Source: Osedax fenrisi (lineage: Eukaryota > Annelida > Polychaeta > Sabellida > Siboglinidae). From it: 64,000 nucleotides of DNA. The first letter of the stretch is position 1; every line of letters starts with the position of its first letter. The notes under the pieces were generated by a model. It worked only from the letters and a program-made list of their open reading frames with translations. It was not told where the DNA came from and made no database searches. Shown one piece after another: positions 50,124 through 60,129 of this stretch. A program made the translations under genes and the position numbers. Where the stretch lies: NCBI GenBank assembly GCA_964019155.1, contig OZ025240.1, positions 93,307,198 through 93,371,197 on the forward strand, written 5' to 3'.

Positions 50124-50235
50124 TTATATTACAATTATGACTATAGATCAAATAAACATATTCGTATGCGAAGCAGATACTACTATTATATGCAATAATG
50201 GAATTGAGTATATCAATCAAGATAACTTTAGTTAA
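47417..50235 (+). CDS. Candidate short-exon gene, 3' part (Cys/Tyr-rich product)
   Basis: Four exon-like frames join without a frame break. (1) 47417-47452, 36 bp, VYKIAKYVLYK, donor AAAG/GTAAAA. (2) 47665-47744, 80 bp, acceptor ACATACAG, DEFTHVLE then ECNNKCYTLIDYDYQYN, donor GTAAGT. (3) 48745-48832, 88 bp, VNVKKGCLKENIHRFPSDNK, donor GTGTGT. (4) 50147-50235, terminal, INIFVCEADTTIICNNG then IEYINQDNFS and TAA. Exons 1, 2 and 4 start with the last two bases of a codon, exon 3 at a codon boundary. The intron between 3 and 4 contains a MITE copy (48872-49272) and a G-rich patch. The pattern C-x3-C-Y and C-x7-C with many Tyr suggests a small disulfide-bonded, probably secreted protein. The signal peptide exon was not found. 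Exon 1 is the least certain. Confidence 0.5.
48872..49272. mobile_element. TA-target MITE copy 2, left end lost
   Basis: Colinear with 28205-28428 plus 30716-30906, that is, with the uninterrupted form of that element. It includes GGGTGTCCGTATTCGGACA in the middle and a decayed right end (TTAGGTTACTTTACT, for the expected TTAGGTTACTTTCCCC). It lacks the M2 and LINE insertions, which confirms the nest at 27648-30906. It lies within the intron of the candidate gene. Confidence 0.8.
49562..49840. repeat. G/C-run patch with a direct repeat
   Basis: Two related blocks, AAAGTGGGGGGGGGGC followed by CCCCCATGTTGCAGCGCCCC (49570-49627) and AAAGTGGGGGGGGCG followed by CCCCCTATTGTAGCATCCC (49777-49832), lie in direct orientation about 210 bp apart. 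They look like repeated ends of a DNA element. There is no coding capacity. Confidence 0.5.
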
Positions 50236-50320
50236 TATTAAAAATAACTATATAAATAAATATAATATATTATAGTATATCAACCGTTTTATTACATATA
50301 TGATTAAATGTTCTAATGAT

Positions 50321-50322
<2 letters not shown>

Positions 50323-50378
<56 letters not shown>
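50323..50378. repeat. (TA)n array
   Basis: Uninterrupted TA run downstream of the candidate gene. Confidence 0.9.
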
Positions 50379-50381
<3 letters not shown>

Positions 50382-50547
50382 GGGACGTAATGATTTTAAT
50401 GGCCGATCGAATTAGATACTTATTAAAACATCTCTAATTATTAAGCATGTTATTATATTATTTAAAATGTTAAGATATTACTAATAAGATAATTTATATT
50501 TTATATTTTATCATTGAGATTGTTATGATGAAATATATCTTTTGTAG

Positions 50548-50615
50548 TTATTGGTTATTATGAAAACATTACTATTCTTGAAAAAAATCATAGATTATGT
50601 AGTTCTGGCAGATAA
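50548..50615 (+). CDS. Possible short terminal exon
   Basis: Follows TTTTGTAG. Its frame again starts with the last two bases of a codon and reads IGYYENITILEKNHRLCSSG R before TAA. The sequence ENITILEK resembles NITVLKD in the exon at 45557. It lies 310 bp past the stop of the preceding candidate gene. No partner exon is certain. Confidence 0.22.
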
Positions 50616-50631
50616 TGCCCATCGCATCGGC

Positions 50632-50668
<37 letters not shown>

Positions 50669-53600
50669 GTCAAAAAAAATATTAGTAAAAACTACTCATT
50701 AGTATATATTTCGCGATTATAGATGGAAACTATATTTACTATAGTATTAATAAGATTAGTTTATATATTTGGTGAATGAAGTAAATAAAATGTATATCTA
50801 TTTTAAGAGAACATTTTTCAAGGGTATAGAGTTTATGTATTAATAATACATAATGTTAACTAAAATAAGTTCTATTAATAAGTATGTATTAATTTAAAAT
50901 ACGTTCAAATAAAGTATTAAAACTACTAAAATTAAATTTTACTAACATTTATATGTGATTGAGTTGCGAATTTTATAGATATCAAAAATATAATTAATAA
51001 ATGAGAATATTTAATAAAACCTCAATTAATTTTAGGGAATAAATATTAAAATATGAATTTCAGCAGTGATAGAAAAATTATTAGATAAGATATTGTAAGT
51101 ATTTTATGTTATACAAATGATATATTCATGAACTAAACAAAAATAGACTTGTTATTAGATACCTATATATATTATATATTATATATATAATATATTGGTA
51201 TACTATCAATTTGGAGTAGTAAACAAATATTATTAAACTAAATTTTAAACAATTTAAATGTATTTCTATAATATTTATTGGTGTTTTAAATTATATAATA
51301 TACTATCATATAAATACTATAATATTATATAATCATCGATATTTTTATTAATACCATTATTTAAATTTATAATTTTTTAAATATTATTATAATGGTAATA
51401 TTCATTTATTATTTAAATTTTATTTCAAATATTATTAAATTTAACATTGAAGTTTAAAATATATATTTAATATATGTATGCGTATATGTATTAAATATTG
51501 TATATTATATATATTTTTTAAATTAATTCATACATTATATTATCAGTTATGAATTTAATATCAAACCCAAAAAAACCAAGGTATATAACAATATATTATA
51601 TATGTGTATGCACATATAATAATTTTAATTATGATTAACATATAATATGATTATTTATATTAAATTATATTATTATATGATGGTATACTTTGTTTATTGA
51701 AATAACAAAAATACAATAAATGTATAGTTTATTCTGATGTTGTTTTGTTTTTCATAAAGTTGTAAATCTAATAATCTATAATTAATAATAACAAGCGATA
51801 TAGTTAGTTAGAGATACAATTGAGTTAATTAATTTAAGATAAGGTTAATTTAGAAAGAAACAGTTATACATTAATGATACTACTGATAGTACATATTTAT
51901 TAAAGTATTATTTAGTCTGAATGTACCTATATATATATACAGGTATCTGTTATTTAAAGGTATACTTGCTAATAAATTAATATTTAAAAATATTTTCTTG
52001 GATATATATTTAATCAAATGTTATTATATTATTATTATATAGTTTCTAATAATGTAAATAAAATAAATATTAGGATAAAATTAAATATAAATTAATCAAA
52101 GGAAAGTTGAGAAAATATTTAGTTTTTTCTTATATTTTCTTACGCTTGTTAAAATCATATATTGTGCATATTTTTTATTTAATAATTTATTAAAGTAATA
52201 CGGTTACATTGTTTAATATTACATTCATATGATAAAGTAAATAATATAAATAGGATTATATTAATTTAAAATATCAGCTTAATTCAATACACTTTTAAAT
52301 ATCATATATTTTTCTTCTACTATTTCTTAAAGGATTTATTTCCACAGATTTATTTTCTTCTAACAAGTCAATAAACAAATATAAATATGTATAGTTATGA
52401 CAGTTATCAAATTACATTCCTTTGATTTACGCTCGTATATAACGTTATATACTAGAAATGACATATGTTCATTTGTAATCTCTGAAATGGATATTTTTTT
52501 GTATTCCGGACTATATAATTGTCAATTATAATTTAATGATATAATTATTTTAATCAACATTTCAAGGATGTTTATTTATCTGTCAAATAAAAAGACAATT
52601 ATATTTTAAATTGTATATTATTAAATGTTATTAAAAATACGAATTTATTTGTAAATCAAGTTCGAATGTATGATGTTTTTTTATATTATGTATGTCGACA
52701 GTTCAATTAATATTATGTATATTAAATTATATTATGAATTTAATAAATCATATTAAAATTATCCAATAAAAAAGTGTTTGTATTTATTATTGTATCGAAT
52801 TTAAAATGTGTACTCCTGGACTATATTATTAAATTATTCAGGTGTAAAATTAAAATTTCACAACGTATGCATCGGAAGAAGTTAAAGGCTATTATAGGAA
52901 AATAATTTTTTTTAGATATTTAGTATAGGATATCCTATGTATATACATAGCGAAATTATAGTATTATATGTATGTATGAAATATGTTGGTGAGTCATTTA
53001 TAACGAAACGGTATACTTTTAAAGTTACATAAAATGAGATTAACAAAATAATCTGAAAAAAAATATCAACAATATCTAATCTTAAAAAAATATGAAAATA
53101 TTGTGTAATATATCTTATATTTAAATAGATTAGAGTATATTAAATTCAATAACACATATTATCTGGTAAGTATGTATATTAAGTATAATACATATTAAAA
53201 TAAACAACAATAATCAAAATGAAATACATGTGAACATTCCAATTTAAAAAATTTAAATACCGATTAAACAAATGATAGCATATTGATTAATACTAATACT
53301 AAAACATAATTTAAAAAAAAGTCATTTAAATTGTTGTAATATCTACAGTTACAATAAACCTTTTTCAATATAGATTATTTGTATATTATAAGTATATTAT
53401 GTTAATACAATATGTGTATTTTTTTAAATATATACTTATATTTAAACACAATTTGCACTTTGATAAAATCGGGATTTTTCGAAATTCTAAAAAAATTCTT
53501 GATATTTCTAGGATTTTTTATTTAAAATTGTATTATTTATATTTTCTATTTTATTAATATAAAGTAAATAATGTGTTAATATTTTTTCAAAACTAATTTA

Positions 53601-53693
53601 TTATAAAGATTGTATATCCTTATTTTTGGTAATTTATTTTATATATGTATAGTATATTTTTAACTTGTTCTATACTATAGAGCATATTATACT
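50616..53693. other. A+T-rich region with isolated micro-exon candidates
   Basis: Short frames with splice-like borders occur at 51064-51094 (TTTCAG to GTAAGT, VIEKLLDKI), 51943-51959 (ATACAG to GTATAC, 17 bp, ICYLK), 52842-52885 (TTATTCAG, VKLKFHNVCIGRS and stop) and 53129-53165 (AAATAG to GTAAGT, LEYIKFNNTYYL). Each could be chance. No chain in consistent phase was established. Confidence 0.25.
52397..52531 (+). CDS. Possible 44-codon ORF with three Cys
   Basis: ATG at 52397 to TAA at 52531: MTVIKLHSFDLRSYITLY, TRNDICSFVIS, and a C-terminal LYSGLYNCQL. It has better than average codon variety for the region, with CTC/CGC-type codons. It may be an exon rather than a complete gene. It has no recognised motif and no signal peptide. 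Confidence 0.22.
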   Translation: MTVIKLHSFDLRSYITLYTRNDICSFVISEMDIFLYSGLYNCQL

Positions 53694-54181
53694 CATCGAT
53701 ATAAAGAAAGTGGATACGCAATTGACGCACGCAATGCATGTTAAAGATAGATACGTGAATGACACTTTTATCGATAAATTAACAAAATGGTATCAGTGAT
53801 TTTGATTGGATATTAGTCATATTATATATGTCAAATCTTAAAACAGTAGTCTTTTCGTCGAAATAGATTAAAGTAACTTCTATCTATATCAATGGATTTA
53901 AATTATATATATCAATAAAATCAATAAAACAGTATTATAACATCAATTTAAATACACAAAATTACGAGGAACGTTGATATTATGTATTTTAAATATATAA
54001 TTTTATTTTTAGTATAGATAGTATATTAAAATTGGTAGTAATTATCAATATATATATGTATAAATAAATATTATTATAAATAAAAAGTAGTGGGCCAGAT
54101 AGTGGGTTTCGACTGCAACGCCCGTAGCAGATAGTGCCATATACTACATTCAATTGATTATCCACTTTCTTTATATCGATG
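53694..54181 (+). mobile_element. 8-bp-target MITE (family M2), complete copy 2
   Basis: The ends are CATCGATATAAAGAAAGTGG and its inverse, extending to about 32 bp with few mismatches. The element is flanked by a perfect 8-bp duplication, ATTATACT (53686-53693 and 54182-54189). The 488-bp interior, colinear with 28437-28926 in reverse, has no gene. A GC-richer patch near 54090-54150 (CAACGCCCGTAGC) is conserved between copies. The duplication length fits hAT- or P-type transposition. The intact duplication suggests a relatively recent insertion. Confidence 0.9.
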
Positions 54182-54189
54182 ATTATACT

Positions 54190-55252
54190 ATAGAGTCTAT
54201 AGAGTTTAACTTATTCTATAGAGTTTAACTTATTTTATGTTAAGTTCACGTTAGCGCGATAGCCTTAGACAAAAAGTGGCTCTATTGTCAGGGTATATTT
54301 AATTAGAATCACTTTCCGATCATTATTTACGTTGTAAGGATAGGAGATTTTAAAATAATATAAGTACTATAAATTCTGAAATAAATAAGAGAAAAACGAA
54401 ATTTTTTAAATTATTATTATTTATATTTAGATCTATATATATATTTAAGTTATTGAATTAAATGATGATGAGAATGGTATTTACAAAACACTAATTTTAA
54501 AATAAAAAATTTCCAGTAAGTCGCTTAAATTTCCGGTAACTAATATGTGTTTTTGGTCAACCACTAGTTGTTCAGTGGAGATACTTGTATTCACTGCATG
54601 TAAAAACTGAACTGGTCGTAAACCACAACTGGTAACAAAATTTATTCGAACCACACCGGTTGAAATCAAACAACAGGTGGTTTAAATGATACTAGTGGTG
54701 TATCGTGTATTTAGTTTGAAAGCAAGCTAAGGTTATCCGGTTATCTTAAATATTATTACTCACTCAGCAAATAAATTACATATATATTTAAAACATAGGT
54801 AATTTTTTAATATTTGATTCGATTATGTTTTGGCATTTCCCTGCTATTTGAAAATTGGCAAAAAAAATTACCAACCAAAAAATCCTACTATTTTCTATAT
54901 AAATCTCATGTTAGATATCGCTAATTTTTATAATTTATTTATGTCTATAATTATTTAGTATAATCAAGAAATAATTTTATTAAATTACTAAATTATCAAT
55001 AATAAAAATCAATTACTTATTTTATAAATATATAATATTTTTATGAAAATATATATACATATATATGCAAATATTTTTATTTTGAAAATTACAAATTTTC
55101 TTTGGTAGCATTGGTGTAACATATATTATTTATGAAGATTTTATAAAAATGTGTATTGATGATTTATAAATTAAAATTTGTTCATAAAAATAATCAATAA
55201 AATATGATTTTATTATTTGATTTGATTTTTTATAAATAATATTAATAATATA

Positions 55253-55315
<63 letters not shown>

Positions 55316-55723
55316 ATATAAATATATACTTATAAATAGTATGATGAATTTTAAATAGAAGTTTTAAAAGTTGTACTTTTTAGAAAAATAGATAATATTA
55401 TCAGGAATTCTAGGGAAAATTAAAAAAAAACTAAAATAGATAGATAACATGATAACATTTTTTTAAATAAAGTAAATATAAATACAATTAATATTGATTT
55501 ATACAATTCTATTAAGAGACCATGTTAAATCAGTATTAATGAAATGTTAAATTTAAATATTCCTGGGAAGAAACTAAATATAAAAAAAAATAAAAAATAA
55601 ATGCCTAATTTAACTTTATTGAATATACAGGTAAATATATCTTTTGTACGAGGTTTTATTCCACACAAAAAAAAACATATTATAACGAATCAGATTAACG
55701 CATTAAGTAGAGTGATTAATATA
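54190..55723. other. Spacer, no confident gene
   Basis: A minus-strand frame at 54684-54481 (STGVVRINFVTSCGLRPVQF, then HILVTGNLSDLLEI) has protein-like composition but no splice or family support, and may be a relic. There is a (TA)n array at 55257-55306, and A+T-rich sequence elsewhere. Confidence 0.4.
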
Positions 55724-55905
55724 TTGTTATTTTTATTGTTATTTTTATTTGGTGGAGTCCTTTCATCCCATCCAGGAACTTATATGCAGTTTTCACTTAT
55801 AACCATATATGGTTCTGATGTCACTTCGAAGCCGCTCTCATGTTAAGGCATCCATGGGGTTATCGATAGCCGATCATTTATTTATACACAATTATATAAG
55901 AATAG
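55724..55905 (-). mobile_element. tRNA-derived SINE, copy C (head missing)
   Basis: On the minus strand the body ATAAATAAATGATCGGCTAT and GCGGCTTCGAAGTGA matches copies A and B. It ends in GTTCCTGGATGGGATG, CTCCACCAAATAAAAATAAC and an AATAACAAT tail. The tRNA-like head is absent. The body instead joins directly to R2/R4-type sequence at about 55906. Confidence 0.85.
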
Positions 55906-55907
55906 AT

Positions 55908-56390
55908 GGTTAACACAATTATGAATGTGAATATTATTAGTATAATTATATCTACAGGTTTGCATAATTAGATTTAACTGCCTAATGATATGTAGGCAGT
56001 TATATCTATAATTGCACCATCGCCTTAAGCAGTTCGTAATTATTCTCGGAAACATACGTCTACATCTATAACGTGTATACAGTAGACTGTTGTTAAGCTT
56101 TACCATATCTACAAAATCACGATCAGAAACCATAATTACCAGAGAAGTTATCCAACTATTGATACAAGGACATTTCAACGAATAAAGTATGCGTGCCTAA
56201 TGCTAATCCCTTTCAATAGACATAATTAAATAAATATAATGAATGATATTTATTTATGGACATGTTATCAAGAAATATGCATTTGAGTTGTAGACCATTT
56301 CAGGATAACGCTACCAGGAAGAGTTTGAATAATATTGCCATCATTCTTTCTAATGGATGACATTCTTTTAAGCTGTATTATAATTATCTT
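55908..56390 (-). pseudogene. R2/R4-type LINE, degenerate copy 3
   Basis: Minus-strand frames 56462-56268 (QLKRMSSIRKNDGNIIQTLP) and 56178-55882 (SDRDFVDMVKLNNSLLYTRY, then the knuckle region CLRRWCNYRYNCLHII) match residues of copy 1 upstream of its endonuclease. The endonuclease itself is missing because the fragment ends at the SINE. The other end runs into (TA)n at 56395-56408. The knuckle carries a small duplication (HIIRQLNLIMQTC versus HIMQTC). Confidence 0.85.
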
Positions 56391-56533
56391 TATATATATA
56401 TATATATACCCAGGAAACCAAATATGGTTTTTTACGTTGCATTTGGTTGAATTACGTTGCAAAAGTTAATAAATATGTTTATTGTGCAACTTCACATGAC
56501 AAATATAATTATTTATAAATGGTAGCATTATAA

Positions 56534-56795
56534 GGTTGCATTTAAACATAAAATATAGTTAAAAAAACTGTAATCAATTTATTTATAAATACGTTGAAAA
56601 ATGTAATTAAATACTATTTATCTCCAACTATAAATACATTTCTTATAATTGAATGATAAAATGTTGGTTGCATTTAAACATAAAATATGGTTAAAAAAAC
56701 TGTAATAAATTTATTAATAAATATGTTGAATAATATAGGTAAATACTATTTATCTGCAACTATAAATACATATCATATAATTGAATAATAGAATC
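56534..56795. repeat. Tandem duplication, period about 132 bp
   Basis: Two copies begin GGTTGCATTTAAACATAAAA at 56534 and 56666 and stay similar to the TATTTATCT-CAACTATAAATAC and CATATAATTGAATAATA region. No gene. Confidence 0.85.
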
Positions 56796-56996
56796 TATAT
56801 ATATATATATGTATCATGGGTATATCACCTATATGTATCATATGTAATTGTAATATTAGAATTAATAGTATGACACATATTAATATAAATTATATTATTA
56901 TTTAATGGTCCTAAATAATATTTACTTATTATAGTATATTAAAGTATTGTTATAGTATTATATTCCTATATTATATTATTATAATATTTATAATAA

Positions 56997-57228
56997 CCCA
57001 GCAAATAGTAATAGCTTCATAATAGCAACATAATAGCAACATAATAGCATATATAATAACCTCAAGTGTTTACATTGTGCTATTATGCTGTATTATGTTG
57101 CCATTAAAAGTCTATTATGCTGTTATTAATTTGTAATGCTATTATGATGCTATTATGTTGCCATTAAATGTATATTATGCTGCTATTATTTTGCTATTAT
57201 AATAATAACAACATAATAGCAACATAAT
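56997..57228. mobile_element. CCCAGCAAA MITE (family M3), truncated copy
   Basis: Starts CCCAGCAAATAGTAATAGC, the family end seen at 33728. The interior is made of ATAATAGCAACATAATAGC-type units in both orientations. The matching right end (TTTGCTGGG) is absent. Confidence 0.75.
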
Positions 57229-57293
57229 ATCATTAAAAATTAATATTAATATTATTAATTTATTTAGAAAAATAAATTATTTAAATATATTAA

Positions 57294-57297
<4 letters not shown>

Positions 57298-57343
<46 letters not shown>
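57298..57343. repeat. (TA)n array flanked by an imperfect palindrome
   Basis: TA run with AATTAATAATATTAATATTA on one side and TAATATTAATATTATTAATT-like sequence on the other. Confidence 0.7.
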
Positions 57344-57346
<3 letters not shown>

Positions 57347-57461
57347 AATTAATAATATTAATATTATTTGAAAAATTATTAATTTATAAATTATATAATT
57401 AATTAATTATATAATTTATAAATTAATATATATATAAATATATAAATATTAAAATGTTATG

Positions 57462-57540
57462 CAACGGTGGGGATTCGAACCTAGACTTTTTGACAAAATG
57501 TATTATAATACATCACGCTAGATCTCCTGGCCAAATCACT
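57462..57540 (-). tRNA. tRNA-like relic with a perfect B box
   Basis: The minus strand ends GGTTCGAATCCCCACCGTTG, where GGTTCGAATCC is a perfect polymerase III B box and T-loop. Upstream it reads GGAGATCTAGCGTG, which could be a poor A box. The T stem does not pair well and no proper anticodon arm forms. I therefore call it a tRNA-derived relic or SINE head and not a working tRNA gene. Confidence 0.3.
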
Positions 57541-57865
57541 ATTTTTTATTTATATAAATTTACGTATAATTTAAATATGTGGGATATAATTATAGAGAAA
57601 AGTGGATGTAGATATAAATTGGTAAATAATTATATAATATTATTCATTTTTTAATCTAATATAATTCATAATATAAATTTTTACCTATTATGGTGTTACC
57701 TTATTATGCAATTGTCATTTAACTTAATAATAATGTGTATATACTTGTTCTGAAGTAATTAAGTATACTTACATGTATTACATGTAGGTATGTCAACATT
57801 ATGTCAATTTGACATGATCATCATGATGATGTAAGCTTACATGGTTACATTATACTATTATGCTG

Positions 57866-58110
57866 TATTTCAAGTAGAACAAATATATTATATAGGTATA
57901 TATATAATAATATAATCCATCGATATTTTATCCGTTAAATGTTATAGTAACTTTAAGTTAAACTTATCATTTCTAATAGTAATAATTTAAATGTAATCAA
58001 AAATAAAATGTATTAACAAATATTTAATTGTACAATTACTATAACGGATAAAATATCGATGGATTATATTATTATACATATATAATATATTGGTTCTACT
58101 TGAAATTTAA
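57866..58110. repeat. Inverted repeat with arms of about 75 bp
   Basis: The left arm 57866-57941 (TTCAAGTAGAACAAATATA to CGATATTTTATCCGTTA) is the inverse of the right arm 58041-58109 (TAACGGATAAAATATCGATG to GGTTCTACTTGAAAT), with few differences. About 100 bp lie between the arms. It may be a foldback element. Confidence 0.85.
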
Positions 58111-58365
58111 CGGGCATTCTATAACTATATCGATCTAATTTGTACGTAACATATTCGAATTAGAATAACATATTTTCTAATTAATAATTGAAATTTAATA
58201 AAAAATCTAATTTATTAACAAACATTTAATTGTACAGTTACTATAACGGAAAACTTCGCGATGGATTATATTATTATACATATATAATATATTGGTTCTA
58301 CATGAAATTAAACAGGCATTCTAAAACTATATCGATCTCATGTTTACGTAACATATTAGAATTAT
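58010..58365. repeat. Tandem duplication, period about 190 bp
   Basis: 58010-58165 is repeated at 58205-58365 (TTTAATTGTAC, TTACTATAACGGA, GGATTATATTATTATACATA, ATATATTGGTTCTAC, AACTATATCGATCT). The first unit overlaps the right arm of the inverted repeat. Confidence 0.85.
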
Positions 58366-58445
58366 AATCGTATATAAAGAATAATTTATAATAGTAATAA
58401 TTTAAATTAAATCAAAAATGAAATTTATATATATATACATATTCG

Positions 58446-58492
58446 ACGTGCAGTGCACGTCGTGCACGCGCAATGCGCGTCGCGTTGCGAAT
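58446..58492. other. CpG-dense palindromic patch
   Basis: GACGTGCAGTGCACGTC (arms perfect around a central G) is followed by GCACGCGCAATGCGCGTCGC. About ten CpG dinucleotides occur within 50 bases, in a region otherwise nearly free of G+C. Confidence 0.85.
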
Positions 58493-59671
58493 ACGTATTA
58501 TTTATATCTGAATAATCGTGTATGAATATACATTATATATCACTGTAAAGTCAATGATTCATTAATTCAACTAGTCTATATCGAATTAGTTGTTTTTAAC
58601 GCGCAGAATAGTTCAATTCCTTGATTATAATATTCATGACATCGAAGTTCACTCTCATAAGCCCACAATATATCACGTGTGAAAATATGCCACTCGTATC
58701 ATTCCAGAATTTTCTACATTTTTTAATTTTATTTAACTCTAAAATAATACTTTTATCATATTATCATGTTTATATTGATAATAGTAAAACATAAGATTCT
58801 GTATTATAACATATAAATACTTCAAGCAAAATATCTAAACACATGAAGACTAATGAAAAAAAAGAAAAAAGGTTTTATTTAGATATTTAAAAGATAAAAT
58901 AAATTTAATAATTCATATAATAATTATTATAATTATTATAATAATAATATATGAATTAAACAATATTTGATGTATTTGTTATATATTTATAACTTGTAAC
59001 TCAATGTTTAATAATTAAGGCATAACTTAATAATGTTAATATTAAAATTATTTATTTTTAAAATTATTTTAAAAATATTATGGTATACATATATACTTTG
59101 TTTCAATAGTTATAATAAAATATTTTATCAGAGTTATAAGACTATAGTATAGCTTCGGGTATTTACTAAATACAATTTATATATAGAACCACGCAAGACT
59201 TACGTGGTAAGCATTCTAAATAACTAAAAATGGCGAAATAGATCCAGAAATTCCATATACATTTATATATCCATAATTATTATTTCTTATATTATATAAT
59301 ATTATATTAAATATATATAATTATTATAATATTATAATAATATTATAAATATATTCTAGAAAAAATAATGTGTTGGAGGAACTTTTACCATATACGAATA
59401 TAGTTTGTATAATATAATTTGTATCACTAAAGCATAACTTATTAATTACATATGTATTCAATAAATCTATTTGATAATAATTTATTATATTCTAAGAATA
59501 ATTTCTATAAGAATAATTGTGTTATAATTACAATAGCTCATATTATATAAATTCTGATATGTATAAAGTATACTTATTATTATTAGAATAATAATTTGTT
59601 TTATGTTATCTTTCCAAATTTTATTATTATAATTTTTGGATCAAAGGAACTTTATGATCAACGGACTTCAA

Positions 59672-59925
59672 TGTCCGTAGATTTTTCCGATTAATGTAAA
59701 GTTACTCATATATACTATATCTATATATTTACAAATGTCCGCGGATCGTAAAGTTACTATAATATACATTATATGTCTATATATTTATAGATGTATCACT
59801 GATTGTAAAGTTACTCTTATATACATTATATGTCTTTATATTTATAGATGTCCGCTAATCGTAATGTTATTATTATATACATTATATATCTATATATTCT
59901 TAGATGTAGAAATCTATGAATAATA
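59672..59925. repeat. 56-bp tandem array, four to five units
   Basis: The unit is roughly GATGTCCGCTGATCGTAAAG, TTACTATTATATACATTATA and TGTCTATATATTTATA. The GTAAAGTTAC core recurs at 59696, 59749, 59805 and 59861. The frame through it is an artefact of the array. Confidence 0.9.
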
Positions 59926-60129
59926 TCGATGTCCATCGAATTTGTCCATTGATCGTAAAGTTCTCTTGATCCTCATTTTTTAATATATGTAAATTATAAT
60001 GATTATTAATTTTTATTAGGTAAATGAAAAATTACTAAATGTATACGTTTTTAATTAATTAAATAAAACTTTACAATATTATTGTAACTATAAAATCATT
60101 ATATATTGTACATAATTTTGTTTATACTT

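Noticed and set aside
54481..54684. Minus-strand 66-codon frame
   Set aside because: Protein-like composition but no splice, motif or repeat relation. Left unassigned.
59735..59923. Plus-strand 62-residue frame
   Set aside because: An artefact of the 56-bp tandem array.
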